Below, in pieces: positions 42,254 through 49,988 of a DNA stretch of 64,000 nucleotides. The notes under the pieces were generated by a model. That model did no database searches and had not been told where the DNA came from. It saw nothing but the letters and a program-made list of their open reading frames with translations. Position numbers and translations under genes: made by a program. This stretch comes from Bordetella genomosp. 10 (lineage in GTDB: Bacteria > Pseudomonadota > Gammaproteobacteria > Burkholderiales > Burkholderiaceae_B), in NCBI RefSeq assembly GCF_002261225.1, contig NZ_NEVM01000001.1, forward strand, positions 1,922,001 through 1,986,000, given 5' to 3'. Positions within the stretch are counted from its first letter, which is position 1. Each line of letters begins with the position of its first letter.

Positions 42254-42420
42254 CCAGTCTCCTTCGTAGGCGTTATCGAATTACGCAATGGTTAGAAGGT
42301 GAACGATAGCGCCGCGAATCAATAACATAAAGCGATAAATAATCTGGTTTAGCTTGAGAAATTCTTATTGATCGTTGAGGTCTCGTTGGTGCGTCGTTGA
42401 TGTCTCGGATCGCAATGCGC

Positions 42421-42468
42421 GCCGCGCCGGATCGCCGCGCGCCGGCCGCGCCGGATCGCCGCGCGCCG
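42421..42468. repeat. Perfect 24-bp tandem duplication
   Basis: Bases 42421-42444 and 42445-42468 are identical and very GC-rich, starting GCCGCGCCGGATCGCC. It lies between the LysR gene and the AEC transporter. No function is evident. Confidence 0.8.
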
Positions 42469-42520
42469 GCCGCGGCTGCCGCAGGGATCCGCGGCGCCCT
42501 TGTGACGCGGGATCCTGGCT

Positions 42521-43423
42521 CTACGGCGCGGCGTCGCGCTGCGCCACATGCCGTTCCACGCAATCCTGGATCTCATGCGCGACGGCCTGGGCGAACTGCA
42601 GGGACGGCCGGCCCGCGCGTTCCAGGATGACGACCTTGCGGTGCCGTTGCGGGCTGCCGAAAGGCAGGCAGGTCAGCCCCTGGCCGATGGCCTGCTGGCT
42701 GGTGAAAAGCGGAACGATGCCGGCGCCCAGCCCCTTGGACACCATCTGCACGATGGCTTCGATGTCGTCGAGCTCCATGCCGATGTCGAACTTCAGCTTC
42801 TGCTTGCGCAATTCGCGCGCGATGGTGCGGCCGGCCCAGGAGTGCTGCTGGAAGCGGATCATCGGATACTCCTGGAGGATGCGCCGCGCGTCCTTGTTGG
42901 CGGCCTCGCGCGGCGCCACGATCCAGTAGTCCTCCCGGTAGAGCGGCGTGCTGAAGAGGTCCGGCGGATGGGGCTTGACGGGTTCCGTGGTGATCGCCGC
43001 GTCCAGTTCGTCGTTGGTCAGCCGCACGGCCAGCTCGGCGGACAAACCGGACGAGACGAGGATGCGCAGCTTGGGATGCTTGGCCTGCAACTGTGCCAGC
43101 GCCGTGGGCAGGATGTCGGCGAAGATGGAGCGTATCGCGCCCAGGCGCAGCCGGCCCGACAGCTTCTCGCTTTCCACCAGTTCCGTATGCAGGCCGTCGT
43201 ACAGGGCCAGGATCTCGTGCGCGCGCTCCAGCACGATCTTGCCGGCGTCGGTCAGCGTCGGCACGCGGTGCGAGCGGTCGAACAGCGCCGCGTTGAATTC
43301 GCGTTCCAGTTGGCGCACCTGCAGGCTGACGGCGGACTGCGTGAGGAAAACCGCTTCGGCGGCGCGCACGAAGGATCCATGCTGTGCGATGGCGACCAGG
43401 GTTCTCAGCGCGCGTAGGGACAT
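42521..43423 (-). CDS. LysR-family transcriptional regulator
   Basis: A 300-residue LysR protein: helix-turn-helix MSLRALRTLVAIAQHGSFVR, EAVFLTQSAVSLQVRQLERE, then LTDAGKIVLERAHEILALYD linker helix and an effector domain (LRLGAIRSIFADILPTALAQ). It sits between leuA (upstream) and the AEC transporter (downstream), all on the minus strand, 73 bp after leuA. It could regulate the transporter; nothing shows a link to leucine synthesis. Confidence 0.92.
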   Translation of the reverse strand: MSLRALRTLVAIAQHGSFVRAAEAVFLTQSAVSLQVRQLEREFNAALFDRSHRVPTLTDAGKIVLERAHEILALYDGLHTELVESEKLSGRLRLGAIRSIFADILPTALAQLQAKHPKLRILVSSGLSAELAVRLTNDELDAAITTEPVKPHPPDLFSTPLYREDYWIVAPREAANKDARRILQEYPMIRFQQHSWAGRTIARELRKQKLKFDIGMELDDIEAIVQMVSKGLGAGIVPLFTSQQAIGQGLTCLPFGSPQRHRKVVILERAGRPSLQFAQAVAHEIQDCVERHVAQRDAAP

Positions 43424-43496
43424 GGCTCGGGGGAGAGGGTGAGGGGGCCGGCGTTAATCTAGCCCCCTCGTGCAACGATGGCAATAGCGCCGGAGA

Positions 43497-45155
43497 CTAC
43501 CTGGCCGGGGCCGCGCCGAATCGCGCCGCGGCGCTGAGCACCGCGAGCACGGACCCGGTGACGATGTTGGCGTGCCTGCCCACGCCGAAGCGCGAGCCCG
43601 GAACGCCGGGCCAGGCCGCTTCGACGATGGCCAGGGCCGAGGCGTCGGCGCCGCTGCCCAGGCTGCGCTCCTCGTAGCTGTCGATGCGCAAGGGCAGATC
43701 GAGCGCCGCGACGGCGGCGGCGATGGGGCCGTTGCCGATGCCGCGCCGCACGTGGACGGCGCCGTCCGGCGCGCTGAATTCCAGTTCCATGCCCTGGCCT
43801 TCCTCGCAGTCGTGGAGGCGGTGGCCGCGATAGGAGAAGCTTCCCGGCGCGAGATACGTTTCCTCGAACAGCGCCCATATCTGCTCGCTGGTCAGCTCCG
43901 TCTCGCTGGCGTCGGCCAGCGCCTGCACGATGGCGCTGAACTCGATCTGCATGCGGCGCGGCATGACCACGCCGTGGTCGCGCTGCAGGAGGAAGGCGAT
44001 GCCGCCTTTGCCGGACTGGCTGTTGACCCGCACGATGCTGTCATAGGTGCGGCCTAGGTCTTTCGGGTCGAGCGGCAGGTAAGGCACGCGCCACGGCCCA
44101 TGGGGATCCTGGGCGGCGAAACCCTTGGCGATGGCGTCCTGGTGCGAGCCGGAGAAGGCGGTGAACACCAGGTCGCCGACGTAGGGATGGCGCGGGTGGA
44201 TGGGCAGGGCGGTGCATTCCTCGGCGATGCGGGCGACGGCGGCGATGTCGGAGAAGTCCAGGCCCGGCGCGATGCCCTGCGTATAGAGGTTCAGGGCCAG
44301 GGTGACCACGTCCAGGTTGCCGCTGCGCTCGCCGTTGCCGAACAGGCAGCCTTCGACGCGCTGCGCCCCGGCCAGCATGGCCTGTTCGGCGCAGGCCACG
44401 CCCGTGCCGCGGTCGTTGTGGGGATGCACGGACAGCACGATGTGCTCGCGGCGCTCCAGCCGCCGGTCCATCCATTCGATCTGGTCGGCGAAGATGTTGG
44501 GCGTGGACACTTCCACCGTGGTGGGCAGGTTGACGATCATGGGCCGTTGCGGCCCGGCGTCCCAGGCCCGGATGGCGGCGTTGCAGACGGCCAGCGACAC
44601 GTCCAACTCCGCCATGCAGAAGGTCTCGGGCGAGTATTGCAGCACCCATTCCGTTTCCGGGTGCGCGGCGGTCAATGTCCTGAGCAGGCCGATGTGGTGC
44701 TCCACCATGGCGACGATCTGCGGCACGGTCATGCCGAACACGATCTCGCGCCAGGCCGGCGCGATGGCGTTGTAGAAGTGCACGATCACGCGGCGGGCGC
44801 CGGCGACGCTGCGCACCGTGGCCTCGATCAGGTCCTCGCGCAACTGCGTGATGACCATGGGCGTGACGTCCTCCGGGATCAGCCCGGCGTCGATCAGGTG
44901 GCGGACGATCTCGTAGTCGGTGCGCGATGCGGAGGGAAAGCCGACTTCGATTTCCTTGAAGCCGATGCGCACCAGTTCATGGAACAGGCGCAGTTTGCGC
45001 TCGCGGTTCATCGGCTCGAACAACGCCTGGTTGCCGTCGCGCAGATCGGTGGAAAGCCAGATCGGCGCCTGGGTCAGCACGCGCGAGGGCCATTGCCGGC
45101 CGGGAAGATCGATGCCGGGGAGGGCGCGGTATCGGGTGGAGGGATCTTTCAACAT
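43497..45155 (-). CDS. leuA: 2-isopropylmalate synthase (type 2 LeuA)
   Basis: A 552-residue enzyme condensing acetyl-CoA with 2-oxoisovalerate, the first step of leucine synthesis. The HMGL-like barrel starts STDLRDGNQAL; HPHNDRGTGVACAEQAML carries metal histidines; VEGCLFGNGERSGNLD is conserved. The N-terminal extension (RYRALPGIDLPGRQWPSRVL) and the C-terminal regulatory domain (leucine-binding type, from about residue 430) place it in the long LeuA type-2 group as in actinobacteria, not the E. coli type. The Shine-Dalgarno GAGG sits in a 9-bp stem whose other arm is 46 bases upstream; see the leader entry. Feedback inhibition by leucine is likely from the C-terminal domain. Confidence 0.95.
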   Translation of the reverse strand: MLKDPSTRYRALPGIDLPGRQWPSRVLTQAPIWLSTDLRDGNQALFEPMNRERKLRLFHELVRIGFKEIEVGFPSASRTDYEIVRHLIDAGLIPEDVTPMVITQLREDLIEATVRSVAGARRVIVHFYNAIAPAWREIVFGMTVPQIVAMVEHHIGLLRTLTAAHPETEWVLQYSPETFCMAELDVSLAVCNAAIRAWDAGPQRPMIVNLPTTVEVSTPNIFADQIEWMDRRLERREHIVLSVHPHNDRGTGVACAEQAMLAGAQRVEGCLFGNGERSGNLDVVTLALNLYTQGIAPGLDFSDIAAVARIAEECTALPIHPRHPYVGDLVFTAFSGSHQDAIAKGFAAQDPHGPWRVPYLPLDPKDLGRTYDSIVRVNSQSGKGGIAFLLQRDHGVVMPRRMQIEFSAIVQALADASETELTSEQIWALFEETYLAPGSFSYRGHRLHDCEEGQGMELEFSAPDGAVHVRRGIGNGPIAAAVAALDLPLRIDSYEERSLGSGADASALAIVEAAWPGVPGSRFGVGRHANIVTGSVLAVLSAAARFGAAPAR

Positions 45156-45157
45156 GG

Positions 45158-45238
45158 GGACCTCGGATAGGGAATCGGGAACACGCTGATTCCCCTGCTT
45201 CTGGGAAGCTGCCGAGGTCCGGGGTCAGGGGGAATCAG
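45158..45238 (-). promoter_or_regulatory. Structured leuA leader with mutually exclusive stems, candidate leucine attenuator
   Basis: Three pairings are visible on the minus-strand RNA. Stem S: GGACCTCGG (45212-45220) with CCGAGGTCC (45158-45166), 9 bp, burying the leuA Shine-Dalgarno GAGG. Inner stem: 45188-45194 with 45170-45176, 7 bp. Stem A: CTGATTCCCC (45229-45238) with GGGGAATCAG (45186-45195), 10 bp, which encloses one arm of S and uses the inner-stem arm, so A excludes S. The 5' arm of A lies in the last codons of a small leader ORF. This is the layout of a translational attenuator; all pairings are perfect, but function is inferred. Confidence 0.6.
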
Positions 45239-45332
45239 GAACGGTCAGGACGCAGGCGCGTGCGTGCCGACCCCGGCCGGGAGGCAGGGGTAGGGGTAGC
45301 GGGCGTTGCACGGACGGCGGGAAAGCGGACAT
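45225..45332 (-). CDS. Possible 35-residue leuA leader peptide
   Basis: ATG at 45332 opens a 35-codon frame ending TGA at 45225-45227, reading MSAFPPSVQRPLPLPLPPGR and on to VLTVPDSP. The run L-P-L-P-L-P uses CTA twice, a very rare Leu codon in such GC-rich genomes (seen here), as in known leucine leaders. Its last codons form the 5' arm of the anti-sequestering stem. A possible -10 (TATAGT, minus strand, 45368-45373) lies 36 bp upstream. Against it: no good Shine-Dalgarno before ATG and only four Leu codons in all. Confidence 0.35.
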   Translation of the reverse strand: MSAFPPSVQRPLPLPLPPGRGRHARACVLTVPDSP

Positions 45333-45426
45333 GGCCGGGGATGGCGGAGGAAGAGTTCGGTTCCGCCACTATAGGTTTTCCCCGCGCGCCGCGCCGTCGC
45401 GCGATGGACAAGCCATCCAGCGCAAT

Positions 45427-45493
45427 GGACAACGCCGCTTCGGCGAAAAAGGACAATGCCGCTGCGGCGCGACGGACAACGCCGCTTCAGCGC
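45427..45493. repeat. 23-24 bp repeat x3 reaching the DUF2214 gene stop codon
   Basis: GGACAA followed by a CGCCGCTTCGGCG-like hairpin recurs at 45427, 45451 and 45474, with a partial copy at 45406. The last copy contains the stop codon of the DUF2214 gene (45487-45489). It lies upstream of the leuA leader. Confidence 0.7.
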
Positions 45494-45939
45494 CCCACGC
45501 CGCGCGCCATCATCGCCGCGCACAGCGGCAGCAGCAGGAAGAGATGCGCTTCTATCATCACCCAGCGGCGGATGCGCGCGATTTCCGGGTTGGTCGGCAC
45601 GAAGCCCGGCAGGTGGCTGGCCTGGCGCCGCCATTTGATGAAGGCGACGGTGGGGCGCGCCGAGCACAGGGCGATGATGACGAAGAGCGTCATCTTGGCG
45701 TGGAACCAGGGATTGGGCGTATAGAACTGCACGCCCTTGGCGCCCAGGAACAGGCGCAGCAGGCCGGTGACCAGCACCAGCACCGCACAGACGGCGTAGA
45801 AGATGTCGTAGTTCGCCAGGCGCCGGACGGTCGTGGCCGGCATGTCGGGGCGCAACAGCACGGCCTGGGCGGTCATCGGGACGAGCAGGCCGAAAATGGC
45901 CATGTAATGCAGCCAAGCGAGCAGGGCGTCGGTCACCAT
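45487..45939 (-). CDS. DUF2214 family membrane protein
   Basis: A 150-residue protein with four hydrophobic segments: ALLAWLHYMAIFGLLVPMTA, IFYAVCAVLVLVTGLLRLF, AKMTLFVIIALCSARPTVAF and EAHLFLLLPLCAAMMARG. The pattern of LHY, GLLRLF, PWFHAKMTLF fits DUF2214/CopD-like heme or copper membrane proteins. Function unknown. Its stop lies in a tandem repeat. Confidence 0.8.
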   Translation of the reverse strand: MVTDALLAWLHYMAIFGLLVPMTAQAVLLRPDMPATTVRRLANYDIFYAVCAVLVLVTGLLRLFLGAKGVQFYTPNPWFHAKMTLFVIIALCSARPTVAFIKWRRQASHLPGFVPTNPEIARIRRWVMIEAHLFLLLPLCAAMMARGVGR

Positions 45940-46235
45940 GGTGCCTCCTTCAGAAACTGCGGTGTATCGAAAAGCCGCTCTGCCCCCTCCGTTCTTCTGG
46001 TGCCTCGCGCTGGAAAACCGGCTTTTCTCGGTCTCGAGGGATGTTTATAGTCTCCCCATCATAAAAAACCAAGGAGACGCCGCCGGGTCCCGGCGGATCG
46101 GGACAGGTTCATCCAGGAACGCGGCATCCGCGCCGCGGAATCGCGCAACGCGAAGGCGCGCGCAATACGCTGCGCGCGCCATGCGGGCGCGCAGCGCCGG
46201 ATGGCGCAAGGAATGGCACAAGGAAGGAAGCGATC

Positions 46236-47378
46236 ATGCAGAACGAAGGCGAACACCCGCCGGCCGGCGCCGGTACTCCCCCTGGCCTGTCCGGCAACGC
46301 GGCCACGGCCGCGCCGCTGGATCCCGACGCCCTGCGCGCCTTTGCCGCCGCGGTCTACCGTAGCGCGGGCGTGCCGGACGAGGACGCGGCGCTGGCGGCC
46401 GATACGCTGGTGCAGGCCGACCTGTGGGGGCACCAGTCGCATGGCATGCTGCGCCTGGGCTGGTACTACGCGCGCCTGCGTTCCGGGGCGATGAAGGCGC
46501 GCACGGCGTCCCGCGTCGTCGTCGACGGCGGCGCGGTGGCGGTGCTGGACGGCGCCGACGGCATCGGCCAGGTGGTGGCGCGGCGCGCCACCGACGAAGC
46601 GGTGCGGCGCGCGCGCAAGCACGGCGTGGCGGTGGTGTCGGTGCGCAACTCCAACCACTTCGGCACGTGCATGTACTACACGCGGATCGGCGCGCAAGCC
46701 GGCTGCGTGACGATGCTCATGAGCAACGCCGGTCCCAATATGGCGCCCTGGGGCGGCTTGAAGAAAAAGATAGGCACCAATCCCTGGTCCATCGCGGCGC
46801 CGGCGGGCGACCGTCCACCCATCGTCATGGACATGGCCAATTCCGGGGTGGCGCGCGGCAAGATCTACCTGGCCGGCAATCGCCACGAGTCCATCCCCAG
46901 CCATTGGGCCATCGACAAGCACGGCAATCCCACCACCGATCCGGCGGCCGCGCTGGAGGGCTTCATCCTGCCGATGGCGGGGCACAAGGGCTACGTGATG
47001 GGCGTCATGGTCGACGTGCTGTCGGGCGTGCTGTCCGGCAGCCAATTCCTGGACGGCGTGCACGGGCCCTACGACCCGGTGAACCGCAGCGGCGCGGGGC
47101 ACTTCATGCTGGCGCTCGACGTGGGCGCCCTGATGCCGCCCGAGGAATTCCACGCGCGCATGAATGCGTACATCGCGTCGCTCAAGGACGTGCCGGTCGC
47201 GCCGGGGCATGGGCAGGTGTATTACCCGGGCGAGATGGAGGCCCAGGCCGATGCGCGCAATCGCGCCGCCGGCCTGTGCCTGGCGCCGGAGACCCTGGCC
47301 GACATGGCGAGGATCGCCGGCGAGGCCGGGCTGCGCTGGGAGGATTATTTCCCCCCGGCGTCCGGACCCGTGGCGTGA
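46236..47378 (+). CDS. Ldh family oxidoreductase (malate/L-lactate/ureidoglycolate dehydrogenase type)
   Basis: A 380-residue NAD(P)-dependent 2-hydroxyacid dehydrogenase of the Ldh_2 (malate/L-lactate) superfamily, unrelated to mdh. Family stretches: DLWGHQSHGMLRLGWYYARL, VVSVRNSNHFGTCMYYTRIG (cofactor and catalytic His), APWGGLKKKIGTNPWSIAAP, MDMANSGVARGKI, and GHKGYVMGVMVDVLSGVLSG. AAGGAAGG precedes the start. Members of the family oxidise malate, lactate, sulfolactate or ureidoglycolate; the substrate is not decided here. A GTCTCC/GGAGAC inverted repeat at 46050-46078 lies upstream with an AT-rich promoter-like stretch. Convergent with maeB. Confidence 0.88.
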   Translation: MQNEGEHPPAGAGTPPGLSGNAATAAPLDPDALRAFAAAVYRSAGVPDEDAALAADTLVQADLWGHQSHGMLRLGWYYARLRSGAMKARTASRVVVDGGAVAVLDGADGIGQVVARRATDEAVRRARKHGVAVVSVRNSNHFGTCMYYTRIGAQAGCVTMLMSNAGPNMAPWGGLKKKIGTNPWSIAAPAGDRPPIVMDMANSGVARGKIYLAGNRHESIPSHWAIDKHGNPTTDPAAALEGFILPMAGHKGYVMGVMVDVLSGVLSGSQFLDGVHGPYDPVNRSGAGHFMLALDVGALMPPEEFHARMNAYIASLKDVPVAPGHGQVYYPGEMEAQADARNRAAGLCLAPETLADMARIAGEAGLRWEDYFPPASGPVA

Positions 47379-47412
47379 TCCGGCGCCGGGGGCGCTGCTT
47401 CAAAGGCCGCGT

Positions 47413-47454
47413 ATCAACGGCGGCGCATCAACGGCGGCACATCAACGGCGGCGC
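47413..47454. repeat. 14-bp tandem repeat x3 spanning the maeB stop codon
   Basis: ATCAACGGCGGCGC recurs at 47413, 47427 (one base changed) and 47441. On the minus strand each copy reads CGCCGCCGTTGAT, that is the last codons and stop of maeB repeated twice beyond the gene. Confidence 0.8.
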
Positions 47455-49733
47455 TGCGTCGCTTCCTGCTGCGCGTCCACGACGGCCAGCGCCGTCATGT
47501 TGACGATGCGGCGCACGGTGGCGCTGTTCGTCAGGATGTGCACGGGACGGGCCGCGCCCAGGAGGATGGGACCCATCGCGACGCCGTTGCTGCCGGTCAT
47601 CTTCAGCATGTTGTACGTGATGTTGCCGGTGTCCAGGTTGGGCATGATCAGCAGGTTGGCCGGACCCTTGAGCTTGCTGTCCGGATAGGAAACGGCGCGG
47701 ATCTTGTCCGACAGCGCGGCGTCGGCGTGCATTTCGCCGTCGACTTCCAGGTCGGGCGCGCGCTGTTCCACCAGCTCGCGGGCCTTGGCCATCTTGTTCG
47801 ACGACTCGGTCGGACGGCTGCCGAAGTTCGAGTGCGAGAGCAGGGCGATCTTGGGCACCATGCCGAAGCGCAGCATTTCGTCGGCGGCCTGCACGGTGAT
47901 GTCGGCGATCTGCTCGGCGTCCGGGTTCTCGTTGACGTGGGTGTCGGCGACGAACAGGGTCTGGTCGGGCAGCATCAGCACGTTCAGCGCGGCGTACGTC
48001 GAGGCGCCTTCCTTGCGGCCGATGACGTCGTCGATGTACTTCAACTGGTTGTCGTAGCGGCTGCCCACGCCGCACAGCAGCGCGTCGGCGTCGCCCCGGC
48101 GCAGCAGCATGGCGCCGATCAGCGTGTTGTGCTTGCGCACCATCGCCTTGGCGATGGTCGGCGTCACGCCCTGGCGGCCGCGCATCTGGAAGTAGGCATT
48201 CCAGGTTTCGTTGAAGCGGTCGTCGTCTTCCGGATCGACGATCTGGACATTCTTGCCGGCGGCCAGGCGCAGGCCGAACTTCTCGATGCGCATCTGGATG
48301 ACCGCGGGGCGGCCGATCAGGATGGGCTGGGCCAGCTTTTCGTCGACCACGGTCTGCACCGCGCGCAGCACGCGCTCGTCTTCGCCGTCGGCGTAGATGA
48401 CGCGCTTGGGCGCCTGCTTGGCCTGCTGGAACAGCGGGCGCATCAACTGGCCCGAGTGGTAGACGAAGCCCATCAGCTTCTGGCGGTAGGCCTCGATGTC
48501 CTTGATGGGACGCGTGGCGACGCCGGAGTCGGCGGCGGCCTGGGCCACGGCCGGCGCGATCTGCACGATCAGGCGCGGATCGAAAGGCTTGGGAATGATG
48601 TACTCGGGACCGAAGGCCAGGTCCTGGCCCGGATAGGCGCGGGCCACTTCGTCGTTCTGCTCGGCCTCGGTCAGCTCGGCGATCGCCTTCACGCAAGCCA
48701 GCTTCATTTCTTCCGTGATGCGGGTGGCGCCGGCATCCATGGCGCCGCGGAAGATGAAGGGGAAGCACAGCACGTTGTTGACCTGGTTCGGATAGTCCGA
48801 GCGGCCGGTGGCGATGATGCAGTCGGGGCGCGCGGCCTTGGCGATTTCCGGACGGATTTCCGGCTCGGGGTTGGCCAGCGCCAGGATCAGCGGCTTGTCG
48901 GCCATGGTCTTGACCATGTCGCCGGTCAGCACGCCCGCGGTCGAGCAACCCAGGAAGACGTCGGCGTCCTTGACGATGTCGGCCAGGGTGCGCGCCTCGG
49001 TCTTCTGCGCGTAGCGCAGCTTGTTGGGCTCCATCTCGGCGTCGCGGCCGACCCAGATCACGCCGCGCGAGTCCGTGACGTAGATGTTTTCACGGCGCAC
49101 GCCCAGGTGCACCAGCAGGTCCAGGCAGGCGATGGCGGCGGCGCCGGCGCCCGAGCACACCAGCTTGACGTTCTCGATCTTCTTGCCGACCACTTTCAGG
49201 CCGTTGATGATGGCGGCCGAGGAGATGATGGCGGTGCCGTGCTGGTCGTCATGGAAGACCGGGATCTTCATGCGCTCGCGCAGCTTCTTCTCGATGTAGA
49301 AGCACTCCGGCGCCTTGATGTCTTCCAGGTTGACGCCGCCCAGCGTGGGCTCCAGCGCCGCGATGATCTCGACCAGCTTGTCGGGATCGGTCTCGGCCAG
49401 CTCGATGTCGAACACGTCGATGCCGGCGAACTTCTTGAACAGGCAGCCCTTGCCTTCCATCACGGGCTTGGCGGCCAGCGGGCCGATGTTGCCCAGGCCC
49501 AGTACCGCGGTGCCGTTGGTGATCACGCCCACCAGGTTGCCGCGCGAGGTGTACTTGGAAGCGGCATCGTCGCCTTCCGCATGAATGGCCATGCAGGCGG
49601 CGGCCACGCCGGGAGAATAGGCCAGGGACAGGTCGTCCTGCGTGGCCAGGGTCTTGGTCGGCGTGACCGAAATCTTGCCGGGCGTCGGATACTGGTGATA
49701 GTCCAACGCCAGTTTGGTCAGGTTGTCATCCAT
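47442..49733 (-). CDS. maeB: NADP-dependent malic enzyme (MaeB type, with phosphotransacetylase-like domain)
   Basis: A 763-residue two-domain enzyme, the usual MaeB length. Residues 1 to about 430: malic enzyme ([80 protein letters not shown] for NADP). Residues about 430-763: phosphate acetyltransferase-like regulatory domain ([40 protein letters not shown]). It decarboxylates malate to pyruvate and supplies NADPH; the C-terminal domain probably senses acetyl-CoA. Confidence 0.97.
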   Translation of the reverse strand: MDDNLTKLALDYHQYPTPGKISVTPTKTLATQDDLSLAYSPGVAAACMAIHAEGDDAASKYTSRGNLVGVITNGTAVLGLGNIGPLAAKPVMEGKGCLFKKFAGIDVFDIELAETDPDKLVEIIAALEPTLGGVNLEDIKAPECFYIEKKLRERMKIPVFHDDQHGTAIISSAAIINGLKVVGKKIENVKLVCSGAGAAAIACLDLLVHLGVRRENIYVTDSRGVIWVGRDAEMEPNKLRYAQKTEARTLADIVKDADVFLGCSTAGVLTGDMVKTMADKPLILALANPEPEIRPEIAKAARPDCIIATGRSDYPNQVNNVLCFPFIFRGAMDAGATRITEEMKLACVKAIAELTEAEQNDEVARAYPGQDLAFGPEYIIPKPFDPRLIVQIAPAVAQAAADSGVATRPIKDIEAYRQKLMGFVYHSGQLMRPLFQQAKQAPKRVIYADGEDERVLRAVQTVVDEKLAQPILIGRPAVIQMRIEKFGLRLAAGKNVQIVDPEDDDRFNETWNAYFQMRGRQGVTPTIAKAMVRKHNTLIGAMLLRRGDADALLCGVGSRYDNQLKYIDDVIGRKEGASTYAALNVLMLPDQTLFVADTHVNENPDAEQIADITVQAADEMLRFGMVPKIALLSHSNFGSRPTESSNKMAKARELVEQRAPDLEVDGEMHADAALSDKIRAVSYPDSKLKGPANLLIMPNLDTGNITYNMLKMTGSNGVAMGPILLGAARPVHILTNSATVRRIVNMTALAVVDAQQEATQRRR

Positions 49734-49988
49734 TGCATACTGCCTTTAACGATGCGAAAAAATGGGCGGCGGGGCCGGGAATTGAAATCCGGAAGACGGC
49801 AAGAATAGCGCTTATTGCCGTCGCCGGTCACCGCGACTATCTCGCAAAACAGCGCAAGATGCATGATGCAGCGCCACAAAAACGAGCGGGGCGCGGAAAG
49901 GCGCGCATCATGTCCGGCATGCCGTGGCCGTTGTTGTGGCCGCTGCCGTGGCCATTGTCGTAGCCATAAGTGGAGAGGATCGACCGTG

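Noticed and set aside
47538..49808. 756-codon open frame opposite maeB
   Set aside because: Antisense shadow with Asp/Gly/Val-rich product and no recognised domain.
49733..49963. Possible 76-residue ORF ending in a Trp/Pro/Leu repeat between maeB and the OPT transporter
   Set aside because: The WPL run comes from a short GGCCGTTG-like DNA repeat; there is no good ribosome binding site and no leader-type structure before the transporter, so I do not call it a gene or a tryptophan leader.
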